Source of the DNA: Stercorarius parasiticus
Taxonomy: Eukaryota > Chordata > Aves > Charadriiformes > Stercorariidae
Reading direction: 5' to 3'
DNA: 64,000 nt
Assembly (NCBI GenBank): GCA_013396915.1
Contig: VWZL01004631.1
Location: forward strand, 126,738 to 190,737
In this document: positions 15,401 through 30,037 of the stretch, in pieces
How positions within the stretch are numbered: the stretch's first letter is position 1
How the letters are laid out: the number at the start of each line of letters is the position of its first letter
The notes under the pieces: model-generated
The model's database searches: none
What the model saw: the letters and a program-made list of their open reading frames with translations, nothing else
What the model was told of the DNA's origin: nothing
Made by a program: the position numbers and the translations under genes

Positions 15401-18400
15401 TTTGCTATTGTTACACCATTTTGTTAGCAGTGAAAACGTCTGAAATATTTGTTTGCTTTTCAGAAACAATCCTATAATGGCATTTTCTCCCGCAAATAAT
15501 GCTTTGTGAACCACAGATTAATGAGTAAAACAAGTGGTTAAAGATATCATTTAAATATCATTCCTTTCTCTACTCATTTTATAGCTCAAGAGCCATGTGT
15601 CTCTCTTTAACATGTGATTTGCAATGTAATACTCCATGAGCTTCCATATCTGTCTTGTATAATAGTTTCAAATAAAATTTGGCTCTCTGTATATCTTAAC
15701 CTTGGGAACAGGACTCTTAAAATCCTAGAGGCCAAATACCAATATCCCTATAGGATTATCATGCACATCTGCATTTCTGGAAAGATGATATTTTTAAGGG
15801 AAAAGCTTTCAATTAAACGTTCCTCCAGAAATCATTGTTTTGCCCAGCTCTTTCTTGTTGCTCTCCTGGTAAGGGGCACACCAGAGGGAAAAACTTTGCC
15901 ATACTACAATTTCATCTGGTAGTTGCCCAAAGAACAAATATTTGAAGTATTATTTTTGTTCTAATTTCCTTTAGATTTCCAGAGTTGAGGTATAGGTGCC
16001 CTGAGAGAGTTTGTGTTATAGCAAGAGGACTGGAGGAACTCCCTCGTAGCCCCACCTGAGATTTGATCTTACCCTGTCATTTGTAAGCAGAAAGTTGCTA
16101 GCAACCTGCTTGTACAGTGAATGAAGCTGCAAATGTCAGAATTTAGTCAGTCTTTCACAGTTTTACTTTTAGCCAAAGTATTTAAGGCAGATCTTCGATA
16201 GATAGACAAGACTATCAGACACCGCAGATTCAGATGTAAGAGTGCTTCCATTTTAACCTCCTGTTTATAGTTCATTACCCAAAGGTTTGTGAAAGCTGCA
16301 CTTTTGAGAAGGAAATTTCTCATTTTTGGTTTTGGCTAAGTGACCTTCTGCTTGCTTAGGTTTTTTTGTTTGTTTGTTTGTTTGGGGTATTTTTAAATTC
16401 GAACAAATACAGTTCAGTTATTTGAACAAGCCAAATGTTAAATATACGTTTCCCTTAACTATACTATGATTTTTGGGTTGATTTTTGAAGCTGAAATGGC
16501 AAAGGGGTTAACAGCTAAAATCCAGAATGAAAACTGAGAACTCTTACCAAGAATAAGGGGCTGGGCTTCTCTTGGAGAGAAAATATTCTGGTTTCAACAA
16601 GACACATGAGCCCAAGCAAACCGAGTACTGACCACATGCAGTAGATTTTTTTTTGTTTGTGTTTTTGCTGAACTAAGAAAGGATGCACCCAAGGGAGAGA
16701 TTAACAAACTGAGGCTACTCAGTTCACAGTGTTTGTTGTCCAAGTCACAGAGCAACAAAGAAAAAATGCCAGAAAGTCCAAATATTCCAAAAACCTATTG
16801 ATTTAAACTTTATTTCATGCTTCATGAGCCTAGAAAAAGATATGCTGTGAGACTGAAAGACCAAGAATATTGAAAATACAGCTTCAGATGTGTGTACCAT
16901 TTATTAAACACCAACCTCCCCCAGCATTTCCTTTTTTTTTCCTCCTCTTTTTTTAAAAAAAAGAAAACAAACTATGAAGAGCATAACTTAGAAAGGGAAA
17001 CACTCTAAAACTCAATGTGCTTAGTTTTCTTACCCTACCAGACTCGCATAAACTATCTTTTTAAATAGGTCTTAACCTATTCCCCCGCCCCCCGCCAAGA
17101 TCAAGACTACCGTCTGTGGTTTTGTGATGTCAGTAATTAGCACAATAAATGATTGTTTTGCTCCAGCGAGATGTTATGCTAGTACATATTACCGAGTCCT
17201 ACATCAGACATAAAAAACAACAGCAAAACCAAAACTAACTGAAGGGTGGGATTTTCAAAAGCATTCAGCTTTGGCTGAATTTTACGCCCAATGAAGTCAG
17301 AGGCAATTTAATGCAAAAATAATAATAATAAAAAAATCCAACCATAACATTCTCTTGTACCATATCACAATGAGGTAGTAGTAGGCTGAACAAAAAAGTC
17401 TAGTGGCCAAGGTTCAAATGTTCTTATTCTCTTATAATTGACATGAAATACCAGTGGAAGATAAGCAGAGTACTGATGGCTGATGGCAACCGTACAACAT
17501 CTCCAAGAGTCGCCTCCCTAACAGTATTGAGAACAGTATTGTTTTTGCTCTCTCTGTGTGAGGGCACTCTGGAGAGATTACACAATAGCTGAAATGTTCT
17601 TGTGACATGAAACCAGGACCTGGAATAAGTATTTACCCCTTCTGATTTCATGTATTGAAGATTGCTGATGCAGCGTGCTTCAGGGTTAGAAAGGAGGACT
17701 TCTTTCTCATCCTAACACATGAGTAAAATAGAAGGAAAGTTCAAACGGAAGGCCTGTGGTGTCACACGTATGACTACGTAGTCCCACGAGGTAATGACAT
17801 CTCATCCAGAATTCCAGTATCTTCAAGATATTAAAGAAAAAAAAAAATCTACAGAAATCTGCAGAACCAAGGTATGAAGACTATGGTACACTCAGAAGAA
17901 CCATGGTTCACTATGAACAGTTGTGTAATGAATCAGAAAACAAATCCAAAGATAATCTCATTCTTCAGCTTTTAGACAGTTGCAAAGCACACGGGCATTT
18001 TTACTTGAGTTGCAGCTAGGAGAAAGCCATTAAAAAACAACTGTAAAGAAATGTCTTACATGCAAAAGATGGAGTCCAGTGTAATTTCGTTTGCAATTCT
18101 CCTAAGTATGGGGAGTAAATGAAATGCAGATCTGTAAATTCAAGATCATTACAATGCAACAAAGTCTAAGGCACTCAAATCACCTTCAGATGTTGCTGCT
18201 GTTAAAATTAATAATAACAGGAGCACAGTTGCTAATGTTAGGATAGCAGACTCAGAAGTCTAGTCTATGAAAATGTTTGCCACTACAGCAGTATAACTAT
18301 TTCGGCATGAACTTCCACTGGAGTTGCAACTTACCAGCAGAAAAAAAGTGCTTTTGTTGCTAGAGCTTATACCCTCCCCAAGCAAAATAGAATATACTGG

Positions 18401-21400
18401 CCAAAGGTCTTTTTTTTTTTCTTCCTGGTACAACCATGTCTATACTAGGGCATTTGCCAATACACACACGCAGCCAAAAATCACACCTCCAACTGACATT
18501 ACTATACTGGCAAGCGTTTCTAGCACTGGCCTTAAAGCAGTTATTTGTTCAATCATTGCTTTCCACAATCACCCCTCACCCTAAAAATACTGTATTTCTT
18601 CACAGGTAGAAAGCTGGGGAAAAAAAAAAATCTATCATCTTAGGTCTTGTTCAGCTGTTTCTTATATCGGGAAGGATTTTTCTTTTGCCTTCACAGAAGT
18701 TGAATTCTCCCTCTTACAAAAACAGAATAAAACATTCTTGGGGGGGAAGCATGGATCTTTAACCCCACAGCAGAACAAACAAACAAAAGTTCAGGTCAGC
18801 CCTTGCTCATCTTGCAACAGGGGCAGAGAGACAGAGAAAGAACGGAATTCTCTCAATACTAATGACTGCTGTTGCCATCCTCTACATACCAAAGTGAATA
18901 CAGTCCGTCAGCTTTGAAAGTTCTATTTCTGTTCCTATTGCTGAGTCTGACTTCCCGGCTAAAGCAGCCTCTTCCATAAACAAAAAGTCCAACAATTTTC
19001 ACTCTCAAAGCTCACACAGAAAGTAGCACTTTCAAGGGGACACAATTACTCTAAAATCAGGGGATGAGGGCACAGAGGAAGGAGGAAAGAAACGCTTTTT
19101 CACAAAACCTCAGGCTGCCCTCCATAAGAAGAAGAGGATTTTCATGTGACTTGTCTTGGTCTGAGATTACAAAGAACAACTATATGTTTTGAAGCACATT
19201 TGTTTTCAATAGTTGCAATATTTTTTGCAAAAAAAAATTATCAAAACAATGGCTTTAAACATCGTATGGGAAAATGGAGCCTAAAGTGTTTCATTTTACT
19301 TCTAAAGCAGCAGTACAATATTTTCTTAATATCCTCCACCTCTCCAAGCCATTTCCTGTGGTTTGTCCTAAAATTTACCCTCGTCAGCCTAAACAGTAGT
19401 GTCAACTATGCATGAAGAATCAACTTGCTTTTGGACTGAAAACAACTGTATCCTTTTAAAATACCATGACTGCAGCATCACTAGAGAAGCCAAAACCTGC
19501 ATGGATCTAGAGACAGAACTCACTTCTCCTTCTTCAGGTTGGTATTTTTCCCAAGCCAAGGGTCAAACAAGTCATTTTGGGAAATACCATATTATTTCTG
19601 CTTGTGCTGCTTCTGTTCTGCACATATTCAAATAGTAAGTAGAGACTTGAAGATATAAAGTGGATTTGGCTTGGTGTTAAATTAAACAAAACTTTCCCTT
19701 GGAAACTGTCTAGCAGAGCCTGCAGAAATTAGTTGTAACTGCACCTGGATGTGGAATACTGTAAGTTTTAGGGAAATTTCCATGTCATACACTGGTTTAA
19801 TGCGCTACTGGCACATATAACCTGCAAAACTCAGATGTGGATACAGATTCCAAGGTTTAGAAATATCCACATTTAGGGTTTTGGTTTGAGTTCCTCCCTA
19901 GTAAAAACTTCTTCACTTTTGAGCACATAATGATACTTTACAAATACAGAGCTCTGCTATGACTCTTTACAGGAAGGAAAAACCTGGACCTTTCATCGTG
20001 CAAGTAAGTCCTAAGATTACGAAAGGAAAGTGAGCCCCACAGCCAGCCCATCTGACGCAAGGAGAGTGACATCCGGACGTGTTTGGAGTATCAACACCTC
20101 CAATCCAGCTTCATGCTGCCAGGAGCTTTTTCCTGTTTGGATTCAAACGTAAAGACACCTGGGATTAAAGGCAAATGATCTCTTTCGATTTCATCCGCGG
20201 TGACGTAAGGTAAGGACTGCTTGAGAGCACCCAGAGGAGCCGGTGCACACAGCCTGCAGGTACTCGGGGCTACTCAGGTTCCCCTACACTCTTTCTTCAG
20301 CCCTGGGTTTCTCTCAAGCACTTGCTGCCAGCTGCACTGAACCGCATACAGAACAATATGCAATAAACAGACATCATTAGAGAAGTGTTATTTTTCTTAT
20401 TACAGAAAAGTTGAGAACTTTCACAATATCTTGAAACAGTGCTCAGAAATTACCTCTTTAGCTCGGCATCCCTTCCCTCTTTAGGAACAAAACAACCCCA
20501 GCAATTACAGGAAAAAGCCAAATTGACATAACTAAACCAAGAAAGCCTTTTATCTATTCACCTCGCAAGGTTTTGTTTGGTAGTGTTTTTTTTTTTTAAA
20601 CTACTTCTTAGAGGCCTGGAAAAAAGCATCAGGTGCTCTTTGCACACAGAACATTTATGACCTTGTTCAACTTCTTCAATATATTCCTTACTAATGCTTG
20701 CTGTATTAATGGACTCAGCCCAAGACGTAGTAATATTGAGCTTTTTAATTGCTTTACACAATTAAATGCTAATGCTTCAATCATTAACAATAATGCTGAA
20801 CACCATGCTTTGGTGCACAACGTAAGCAATGTATTAAAAACAAATGCTTCACCAGGTTCCTACCTTTTAGTTTTTGTAAGTAGTTCAGAGTAAGAAGCCT
20901 AAAAATAAATAGCATTTATTGTCACTGGAGAAAGTGCTACTGTAAAAAGCAGCAAACAACTGCTAGCCACAATTATAACCTCCACCCCTATAGCCTTCAC
21001 AGAGCCTTTGCTGTTGCTGTCTATGTAAGCAGAGCAGACCTGTCTGCTTCAGGGTGAGAGTTTTCTTGGAAGTGTTTACTATAATGAGAGAATTTTCTGT
21101 TCTTTTTCTTTTAATCACAACACTGTCCAGTTCTGAGACCTGAATTGATAAAAAAATAAAAAATCCAGGTGACACTTCAAGGAATTTAATAATCAGATGC
21201 CTCATGCACTGCCTGGGAGCGTGTTTCACATTATATTAAAATTATTGGCACCCAGTCATGTTATGGCAAAACTAGCTGACACCATGCTTGGTTACAGCTG
21301 TTGCCACAACAGTAGTTATTGGCAAGTGATGTGAAAGAGGACAAAGTGCTATTGTGAACTTACACCAAGATTTTACACATTATGTCTCTAGTTTATAAAC

Positions 21401-24400
21401 AGGAAGGAAGAAAAGAAAGGCCGCCTTTTTTTTTCAGGATAATCACATTGTGATTCTAAGTGAAGGTATTTGTCAAAAGAAGTCAAATCCATGTCAGACT
21501 GACAGGCTATGAAAACCACAAAAGGGGATGGAGAGGAAGCACAAGACTCCTGTAAGAAATGCATCTCAAACTTTGGGAAGGTAAGATGGGGTAAGCCAGG
21601 AAGAAGAAGGGCAAAGAGCTCTTGGAAAGCAAACCTGCCTTTTGTCTCCCACAGGAGCAGCAGATCTCAACTGCAACTTCGTGGGAAGACCAAGAGTGGA
21701 TCACACTCTGAAGAGGCCAGCTGTGTTCCCAAGGGACTGTCTGTCACAGGTTGGCTGCTCTTGAAAGTCAGGTCTTTGTGAGTGTGGTGAGGAGACATTT
21801 GCCTTTATGTCTACTTTCTTTGTGAGTCCATCCACTTTACAGAGGGCAGGGTTTTACCTTTGGCTTCAATACTTGCATCTCTTTTTTTTCTCCAGAAAGA
21901 AGCTGGAGAGCCTGCCTTACCGCACAGATGGTTTTCCATTAAAATAATCAACAACAATGTTGGAACTCTGTTTCTTGAAAGGAGGTTTGTCTTTGTGCCC
22001 AAGTGAGCCAACAGAGGAAAAATCAGCTGCTACACATTAAGGAAAAAGTAACACATTTAAAACAAAAAACAAAACAAAACAAAAGGATAGGAAAAAGAAT
22101 TTTCATCCAGTATTTAATTGCAAAAACATGGTGGGAGAGAAAGAGGACTCAAGAGAAACTCCAGGACCTCTTGCATCTGAAGCACCCATTTTGCAATTTT
22201 CGATAGAAATGCTTCAATGCTGGTGGGTGCAGAGAAGTGTCTTCAATCTTTTAGATGAATTTACTGACTCTGACAGTTCTTTTTCCACCACACAATATTT
22301 CCCTAAGCCCCTCCTCCTGTCTAGTTGAGCTCTAATCATGATGTAGCAATTGTACTGATGTCCATGGTTTTGAGATCCATACTCCAGATTAGTCCAAAAT
22401 GAAAAATTCAAATGAGAGAAAACAGCCAACAGTTGACCTATGTGAGTATTGGCTGGTGTCTACGTGAAAAAATCAGCACTTTCCAGAAAACTTAACCACC
22501 ACAGAGAATCCAAGATGCAAAAGTGATTTCCCCTTGTAAGAAAGAGATCCCTCATATGTGGTCGCTATTGCCAAAGGCTGATTTGAATGGTAGCCACAAG
22601 AACAGAATATGTATAAACTGGTCTTACTTACTATGTGACAAACAATTTATAGATAAGCAGGACTCTATTCTTTTTTAAATTTCTTCTAACACTAGTTATT
22701 AGCATGTCATATGCAAGTAGTATAATCATAGCCCTTATTTACTTTTAAAATGTGGAAAACACCAGAAAATATTTTAAAAATATTGTTTCCCTTCCCTTTA
22801 TTCCCCACTTATTATTTAAGTATTTCCCTGCAGTGGGGAATTGCACTACACTTCCATGAAAACTGCAAAGTGAAACTGAATATAAACAGAAAGTGACTGA
22901 TCTCATTTCACTGAGCAAGAGGGTTGAAGGCCAGAAAGGAAATAAATTGCTTTAGGGGTGGGATGTTAAGTAAATATTTACACAATTTTCCAGTTTTTAT
23001 CAAACATAAAATATAATCTAATAATCATCTAAGGAATGTTTTGAGAACATTTTCCCTTAAGTATTACTCAACATTTAGACATGGATGATCAAAAAGTAGA
23101 GACCCACTCCCACCAAGCATACAGCAGTACTTATCTCAAACTCTCCCTAGTAGGAAAGATTACAAGGATTAGGTTTCAAGTTTGTGCAACTGCTTTTAGA
23201 CAAACACAACAATACGCAATAAACTACTATTCCCCAGATGACTTTAGAAAAAAACCCAAACACGCTAATGACAATTAAGACTGAAATAAAAGAAGAGCCA
23301 AGTAAGTAACAACTCAGGACAAAGAGGCCCCCTTGAAAGATGCATTAGCATGGAAGCCATCAAATCAGAGGGTGGTGGCTTTCCATGTGGGCAGGCATTC
23401 TCTGGGGCCACTTCTTGGCTTCCTCCTCACAAAGGAGTTCATTCCTTTAAATGATGATTACATTTTCTCAGGGTTTGGATCAAAGAAAACAGGGTACAGT
23501 GGGTCTCAAACTAAAGTCAGTCTCAGAACTCAGTAGTTTAGAGAGGAGGGCCAGGTTTAAAAGTCCTTCCAACCAAACTCTATTATCCAGGTCAGCTACA
23601 ACAGTATTTTCATATGAAGAAACCTGTTTTTAATTGGGTCAGTGGAGCAAGAGGACAAAACAGAAACTCTACTGTAAGCTAGTCTCTACATTTATAAAAC
23701 AGCTTTTCTCTGGGATCTCGTGCACCTGCTCCTCCTCTCAGATTCAGAGAACATGCATTTGGGCACAAGCTTTTCCATTGATTTCAATGAACAGAATTAT
23801 AAGCATACAGAAATCACTGCCTGAAACAGTGTGAGAGCATCTTTGCAGTACTGCCTCTTCTTTGGGTTCACTCAACATTCCCTACCCCACCTGTGTGTCA
23901 TCTGTTTACAGTGTGCATCTCTGACACCAGGTCCTGTTTCCTTAGTTGACTGCTAAGCATCTGGAACACTGCTAATATGGCTTATGTAGTTTATTATAAA
24001 TCAGTTCTACAATATGCTTAACATCATATATGTGTATCATATAATTCCAAATACTCCATCTTACTCCAAAGAAGACACCGGGAATTTACTAAGAAACAAC
24101 TACTTGTGAGCAATTCCTGTTTGAAGAATTATAAATGGCACATCTCATTTGATCACTTAGATTCCTCAAAGAGGAATCATCTGAAGGAACTGGCATGTGG
24201 GAGCTTAATTCTCCCATTGCTTCCTGGTAGAGCTTTAATAAATCATCAATAATTCAAAGACGACCATTAAAATAAGACCAACTGAGTGCACCAGCACAAG
24301 AGACGTTCTATAACGAATACTCTTTATGAAGAGGGTGCTCTACAGCACCGTTACCAGCTATCACATTCAAACTTCATTTTATCCTGGCATTTTCAACATA

Positions 24401-25473
24401 CAAACTATCTAAAAAACTCTCTTCTAACTTTACAGCTAAGAGCAGCATCATGTTACTGGATGTTTCAACAAAAAGCAATTGAAATCCACATTTTTATTTT
24501 CTCCTTAATCACAAGTTGAACAGCAAAATATTGGAATTTCAAAAGCTTATCAGTATGTTTATGGTCGTCAAGTTACTACACACGAGAGAGAATTTTTATG
24601 CATTCCTAGATTACCTTCACGGCTTTACTCATCCATGGTCTGTAACAAACTCTGTTTCATTTTGTTTCCCCAGAAGCAAGAGGTGATGGTGCTAAAGGTA
24701 ATTTTGGCCAAGGTAAGTAAGTGACTGTCTACCTTTACCCCCGAGTCTACACTTCTCTCCCTCCACACTTTCTTTGAACAAGGAAACCACAGCACTGTGA
24801 TAGTAAGTCATAAAATGTTGCATTTGTAGGGATATATTTCTTCTTTGAGCGACCCTAAGGTATTTAACAAACAAACGTTTGTAAAGTACTGATTCTTTGC
24901 AGGTTGACAGCAGCCAGCTATAAGAACATAATTTCTGACAGGAGCAGTAAGGAGAGATTGATAAGGAAGAAGCAGTTGCCTGGGCTGGCACATCAAGTTT
25001 AACATTACTGCTCTTCTATACATACACTTAATCATTATGTCTCCAGGGATGCATTAATTCTATTTGTTGAACCAACCCAAATACTCTTTTCTGTCTGCAA
25101 CATACCAAAAATGTCACCCAAGGAAAGATGAACCTGTCACCTGTAGCCCTCAAAATTATGTTATATGAAGAAGACAACAAAGAATTGATACGTCCTCTTT
25201 CTCACATCTATGTTCAGTATTTAAGGAGATCAGGTACACACTTGGCAATGGACTGTTACGGGAAATCAGATACTCCAAACCCCTCTGGTCTAAATTCTTC
25301 CCATGCTTCTCTTTCACCCCTTTTAAATCCATTTAAGCCATGACTCCAAATCAGGACAGGCACTGCTACCAGTTAGTCCATCATTCACAAATTCTCATCA
25401 GGTTGTCACGTGAGGACCATGCACAGATTAATTAAGGGCATTTGCTCTTGGAATGCTTTGCTGAGATATGGAA

Positions 25474-25556
25474 CATTATCCTCATTTTAGAGATGCATAG
25501 AAACAGATGTGTCCACAGTTACCCAAGATATGCCAGGACAAAGCTAGGATTCAAAC
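25474..25556 (-). mobile_element. MIR-type SINE relic
   Basis: The + strand has ATTATCCTCATTTTAGAGAT, then ACAGTTACCCAAGATATGCC, then AAGCTAGGATTCAAAC. This follows the reverse-complement MIR order ATCCCCATTTTACAGATG, TGACTTGCCCAAGGTCACAC, GCTGGGATTCGAACC. The element is therefore on the minus strand. Confidence 0.62.
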
Positions 25557-25929
25557 ATTAGTAATCAAGTTTCTGACTTTTTTTCCTGGATTGGGATGGG
25601 TAAAAAAGATCTCAACACCTTTATAAGATTAGAAATCAATTAGTTATACAATATCTCAAAATCAGAAGGCAATACATCATCAAGCATATGGAAACATGCC
25701 CATGCTTAATATTCAACTTACACGAAATACCGATATGAAAAGACTAAAAAAGGGACAGGTATAACTGAGTCTTATTTTGTTTTATTTTAAATATTTTAAC
25801 CATGAAACTATTGTATATTTTGAAAGTGTATGTAATGGCTCATAAAATGAGATGTCTTCTTCTCTTCGCTCATACACTTGAAAAATACTTTATCTCTAAA
25901 ATTTGTGCCAGCATAAAAAAGCCCTGGTT

Positions 25930-25952
25930 AAAAAAAAAAAAAAAAAAAAAAA
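25930..25952. repeat. Poly-A run of 23
   Basis: Twenty-three uninterrupted A. No retrocopy or SINE body was recognised immediately 5' of it, so it is called only as a homopolymer. Confidence 0.95.
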
Positions 25953-26830
25953 TCTTATTTCCTCCCACCCCAAGATTAGAAAAAATTAAAATAATATAAT
26001 TAGCTGCTTTTGAAATTGATTTAAAGACTTAGAAAGCTATGTCCTCATGTTTGTAACACTAAATGGAAGGTGAACAGACTTCATTTGAGTACACGGACTT
26101 TGTTCCTGAGCACATATCCAGTGCCTCCGAGTATAGCTGCATTATGCAGGAACAAACAGCAAAATGAAAGCCTCCTGTGTACTAATATTTTGCTGATAGC
26201 TTTTTATACAAGTGCACACAACAAGAAATGACTAAGATCTCATCCTGACGGACACTCTACTGCTTTAAAAGATGAGCTCAAACTGAGCTAAAGAACGGGC
26301 ATTCACAGAGCTCCGCCCATCGCTGCTGAGCAGCTGCCTCTTGTTACAAGACTCCTCCAGCCTTGCTGAGCTGCAAACTCACTCTTAGTCATACCACTTC
26401 CACAACCCCTTTCCCTTGCCTGTCTACTGGCAACACCAGTGAGGCCTTCACCTGGTGATAAACCCAATTATCTTTCCCCATAAAACACAATGAGAAATGA
26501 GACTGAGTCCTCCAATAAATACTTTAAATTCTAGGCATCTGAAGAACAAGCTGTGAAGTGAAACACTAAAATGAACATTACTGTTTTAATATGGGATTGT
26601 AGGACCTTCCACCTCCTTAAAAATGTGCTAGCAAACACAATTTTACTTATCAATGAATTTTTAGTGTATTTTGTCGGCTATCTTTGGCGCTCACCAAGGA
26701 TACTTTGGGGAAATTGAAATATTGAGCAATTTCCTTTGTTTCTAGCACAAATACACCATTCACCTCTATCCCTTGAATATGACTGGGTTGTGCTGATGCT
26801 GCTTGTTATATTCTGCTTAAGCATTGCTGA

Positions 26831-26879
26831 AAACAAAACAAAATAAAACAAAATAAAACAAAATAAAACAAAATAAAAC
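26831..26879. repeat. AAATAAAACA decamer tandem repeat
   Basis: Four consecutive copies of the 10-bp unit AAATAAAACA follow an AAACAAAACA variant unit. The last copy ends in CG. Confidence 0.95.
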
Positions 26880-28287
26880 GACTGTGAGAGCAGGCAACTT
26901 CTCTCCAAAGTTTTGAAATCATGGAACTTTCTCATATTTAATAATTCAGACTCACTCCCCTAAATTTTGTCCAGGAAAATAAGACGGTCTTTACATTCCA
27001 AAGACGTCTTCACAAAAGTCTGCAGTACTGCACTTCCTGATGCCGAGTGATTATGAAACCCCCTTTGTTCTCATAACTTCACGATGTATATCTATAACTC
27101 TTTCTTGTTTGTGAAGATAAGACCAGCCTTGTCCCTCTAAATGGCATTTCAAAGGAAGATTCACAGTTGTTTGACTTTTGATCTGTGTGGCAACTAGCTC
27201 GACCACCTGCGCTGGGTTCGAGCAGTTACTGAGCGTGCTTTGTACCATCTTATGAACACAGCAAGCCTTTTAAACCAGAACGAGCCGATGTGTGAATACA
27301 CCAATTTACAATGTAAATACAGGGTCCAACAATATGGGCATCTTTAATGACCAAATGTGTAAAGTGCATACATTGTTTACTGATTATATCATTAAATAAA
27401 ACAGATGGCTCATATTCTCCATCCACCTACAGTGGATTAAAACACAATGGTGTAATAGTCTGGTAAACTGGTAATGTGAAACATTGCTTTGTACTGGTGC
27501 AGTAGTATAAATAGCTGTTCACAAATGAGGTACAAAGCCCCACTGCCACTAAGAGTAATTAGCTCAGGGCTGTACTGAAAGAATGCTACCTTCACAATCA
27601 ACACGTGTGCGCCATTCACACTGAAAACTGCATTTGAAAAAATATAGCGGTGACAGAAAGCAGCAAGGAAGTTTCTCGGCATGGATAAAATAGACCATAT
27701 GCTTCCCAACATCTAGGCAAGACTGGGCACACTTAGAACCATGTTTCTTGAACAATTCCCTACCAAAACACATTATTCGCAGCCACGATAAGAAAATGAT
27801 AGAAGCATGCAAGTGCTTTTTTTCCCTTGCAGAAGCATTTGTATCGGGAGGAAAGCAGGGAGTTGGTGCAAAACTAATTTTAAGAAGCAATTTTTATTCA
27901 AGAAGAAAAATTATCCGTTAGTGTTGCAATCAAACTATCAGCAGATCTACTAAATACGAAAAGATTAAGACTTTGCTCTAACTTGCAAATGTTACAAAAA
28001 CCTTCCGAGTTACAGCTTAGTTAATATAGCAAAGTCCAAACTAAGCAAAAGCTCTTAGGTAATAAATGCTACATAGTGAGATCCTGCAAGCTAAGCCATG
28101 TTAACACTCATGGAAAAACATTAGTATTTGCAGAAGGCATATAGGTCAATTAAAAACTCTTCTGCTATGTCTTTAAACTGTACAGCACTAATACCACTTA
28201 CAATTCTAGTAAATCGTAGCTCCTGACTATTCAAATTCATTAACTGATTTTTCAAGTCTTCAAAAAAAACCCAATTAATAAACTGAT

Positions 28288-28313
28288 TTTAAAATCTGAC
28301 TTTAAAATCTGAC
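28288..28313. repeat. Two tandem 13-bp copies
   Basis: The unit TTTAAAATCTGAC occurs twice, directly adjacent and identical. Confidence 0.9.
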
Positions 28314-30037
28314 TTACAGTCCTAATAATAAGACTGAAGAATTAGCACTGAAAATGTATCAGTTTGTCTGAAGCAAGGAGGTTGCAAGAGTCTCTCCCTT
28401 GTTTATATTATTCTAGATATTTCTGAAACAATTTCAACGATTTTCAATTAATTACTTTAGAGAGACACAAATGTTGTAGAGAACGTAAATCTCAGTGTTC
28501 GTGGTAAAATTGTTTTCCTCCATCTTTCCCATTTTGCTCCATTTCCACGCTGACTTTTCTTTGTCTTCTTGATTAGGTTCAAATCTTCCATATTAGTTAA
28601 AGAGCCAGCCAAAATTAGCAAATTTTCATCCTTCCTATCACCAAGTAGACTAAACAATCTCATTGCAAGACCACACTTTCTCATTCATGACTTTGTTATT
28701 CTTCAGACAGATGCTCAGCAGGTTAGTGATGTGTGAACATTCCTTCTGCAGGGTTTTAAAGGTCCAATACAACACAATTACATGCTGCACAAGGATCTAA
28801 ATTCTCATTTTTGGTCCTGGTTTTCCTTAGCTGTTGATTTCTCACAGTCATTATTTATGGCCTTCTTTTTAAAAGTACAACAACAACAAACAACACCCTG
28901 CCCCCTGCAACAAACTTTGCTCAAACCGAAAGAGATCCTCATTCAATATTACTGCTACGGACAAGCAAACTACTCACATGAGTATAATTTGCAAGTTCAG
29001 GTCCTGGATTTTGTGGTAGAACTTGAGTGACTGACTTGAACAAAAACTGTACTCAGCAAACCCCAAATTTTTCTTTGTTCCAGTTGTCGACCACTTAATC
29101 TCTTATGTCTCTTGAGCACAGCCAAAACTCTGACCTGCTACTATGAGCTAGACTGACAATAATCTAATCTAAAAGATTAGCTAATAAGGACAAGATTCTG
29201 GTATCACAGCAGTTTTAAATCAGTTCGATGACTTCATTGTTTTCTTAAAGATAAATACCTTGGTGTGTGATCAGAATCGTGCTGGAAAGCTGAATTAATT
29301 TTGCTTTTATTAAACGCTGAGAATTTCAATCAAGTGTGGCAAGAAAAGTGCCAAGTGCTACTTGAAATCATACTTGGAATGCACAAAAGAGCTTCTTTAC
29401 CTGATAAAGATTAACAAAGCTCCTGCAGAGATGTGACAGAAGACTATGCAAAACAATTCCCATTTCCACCATTTGTTCCCAAATACTAAATCTGTCCAAA
29501 ATGCTGGTGTGTCTACGGGCAAGGGTAGGAGAAATAATTTAAAAATTCTGATGTTTTTTTGACAACATTACTGCCTTTTTCTTAAAACATTTACAAGTGC
29601 CATGAAAAAAGTTAAATCTCTTTATTTTGTCGATCTTGTTTGAGTTTCAAATGTTACTATTATTCAGCTGAGCATACAGTCTAGTTTTAGTCCAGATATG
29701 CAACCTCATGAGAATGATTTAATTTTGGTGTCTCTATTTGCAAAGCTCAGTGACACCTACGCAAGAAGCTACTGTTTGGAGAGGCTGAGCTTCCAGGATG
29801 TGACTATTAGAACACTATCCAAGTTTTCCATTTTTACATTCCCAAATCCCATCAAAAGGCTTGGCTTGATGAAAACTAGAAACTATAATTTAATTCTGTA
29901 CACTATTATTTATGTTCTCTAATTCTTCAAAAGTTCAGCAGAGACTTCTTTCCACAGTAGAAGCCATTGGCCGTGACAGAGCACAGAAATCTCCTCAAAT
30001 GCACCAGCACATAAAAGCTCTCTGTCTCCTCAAGAAG

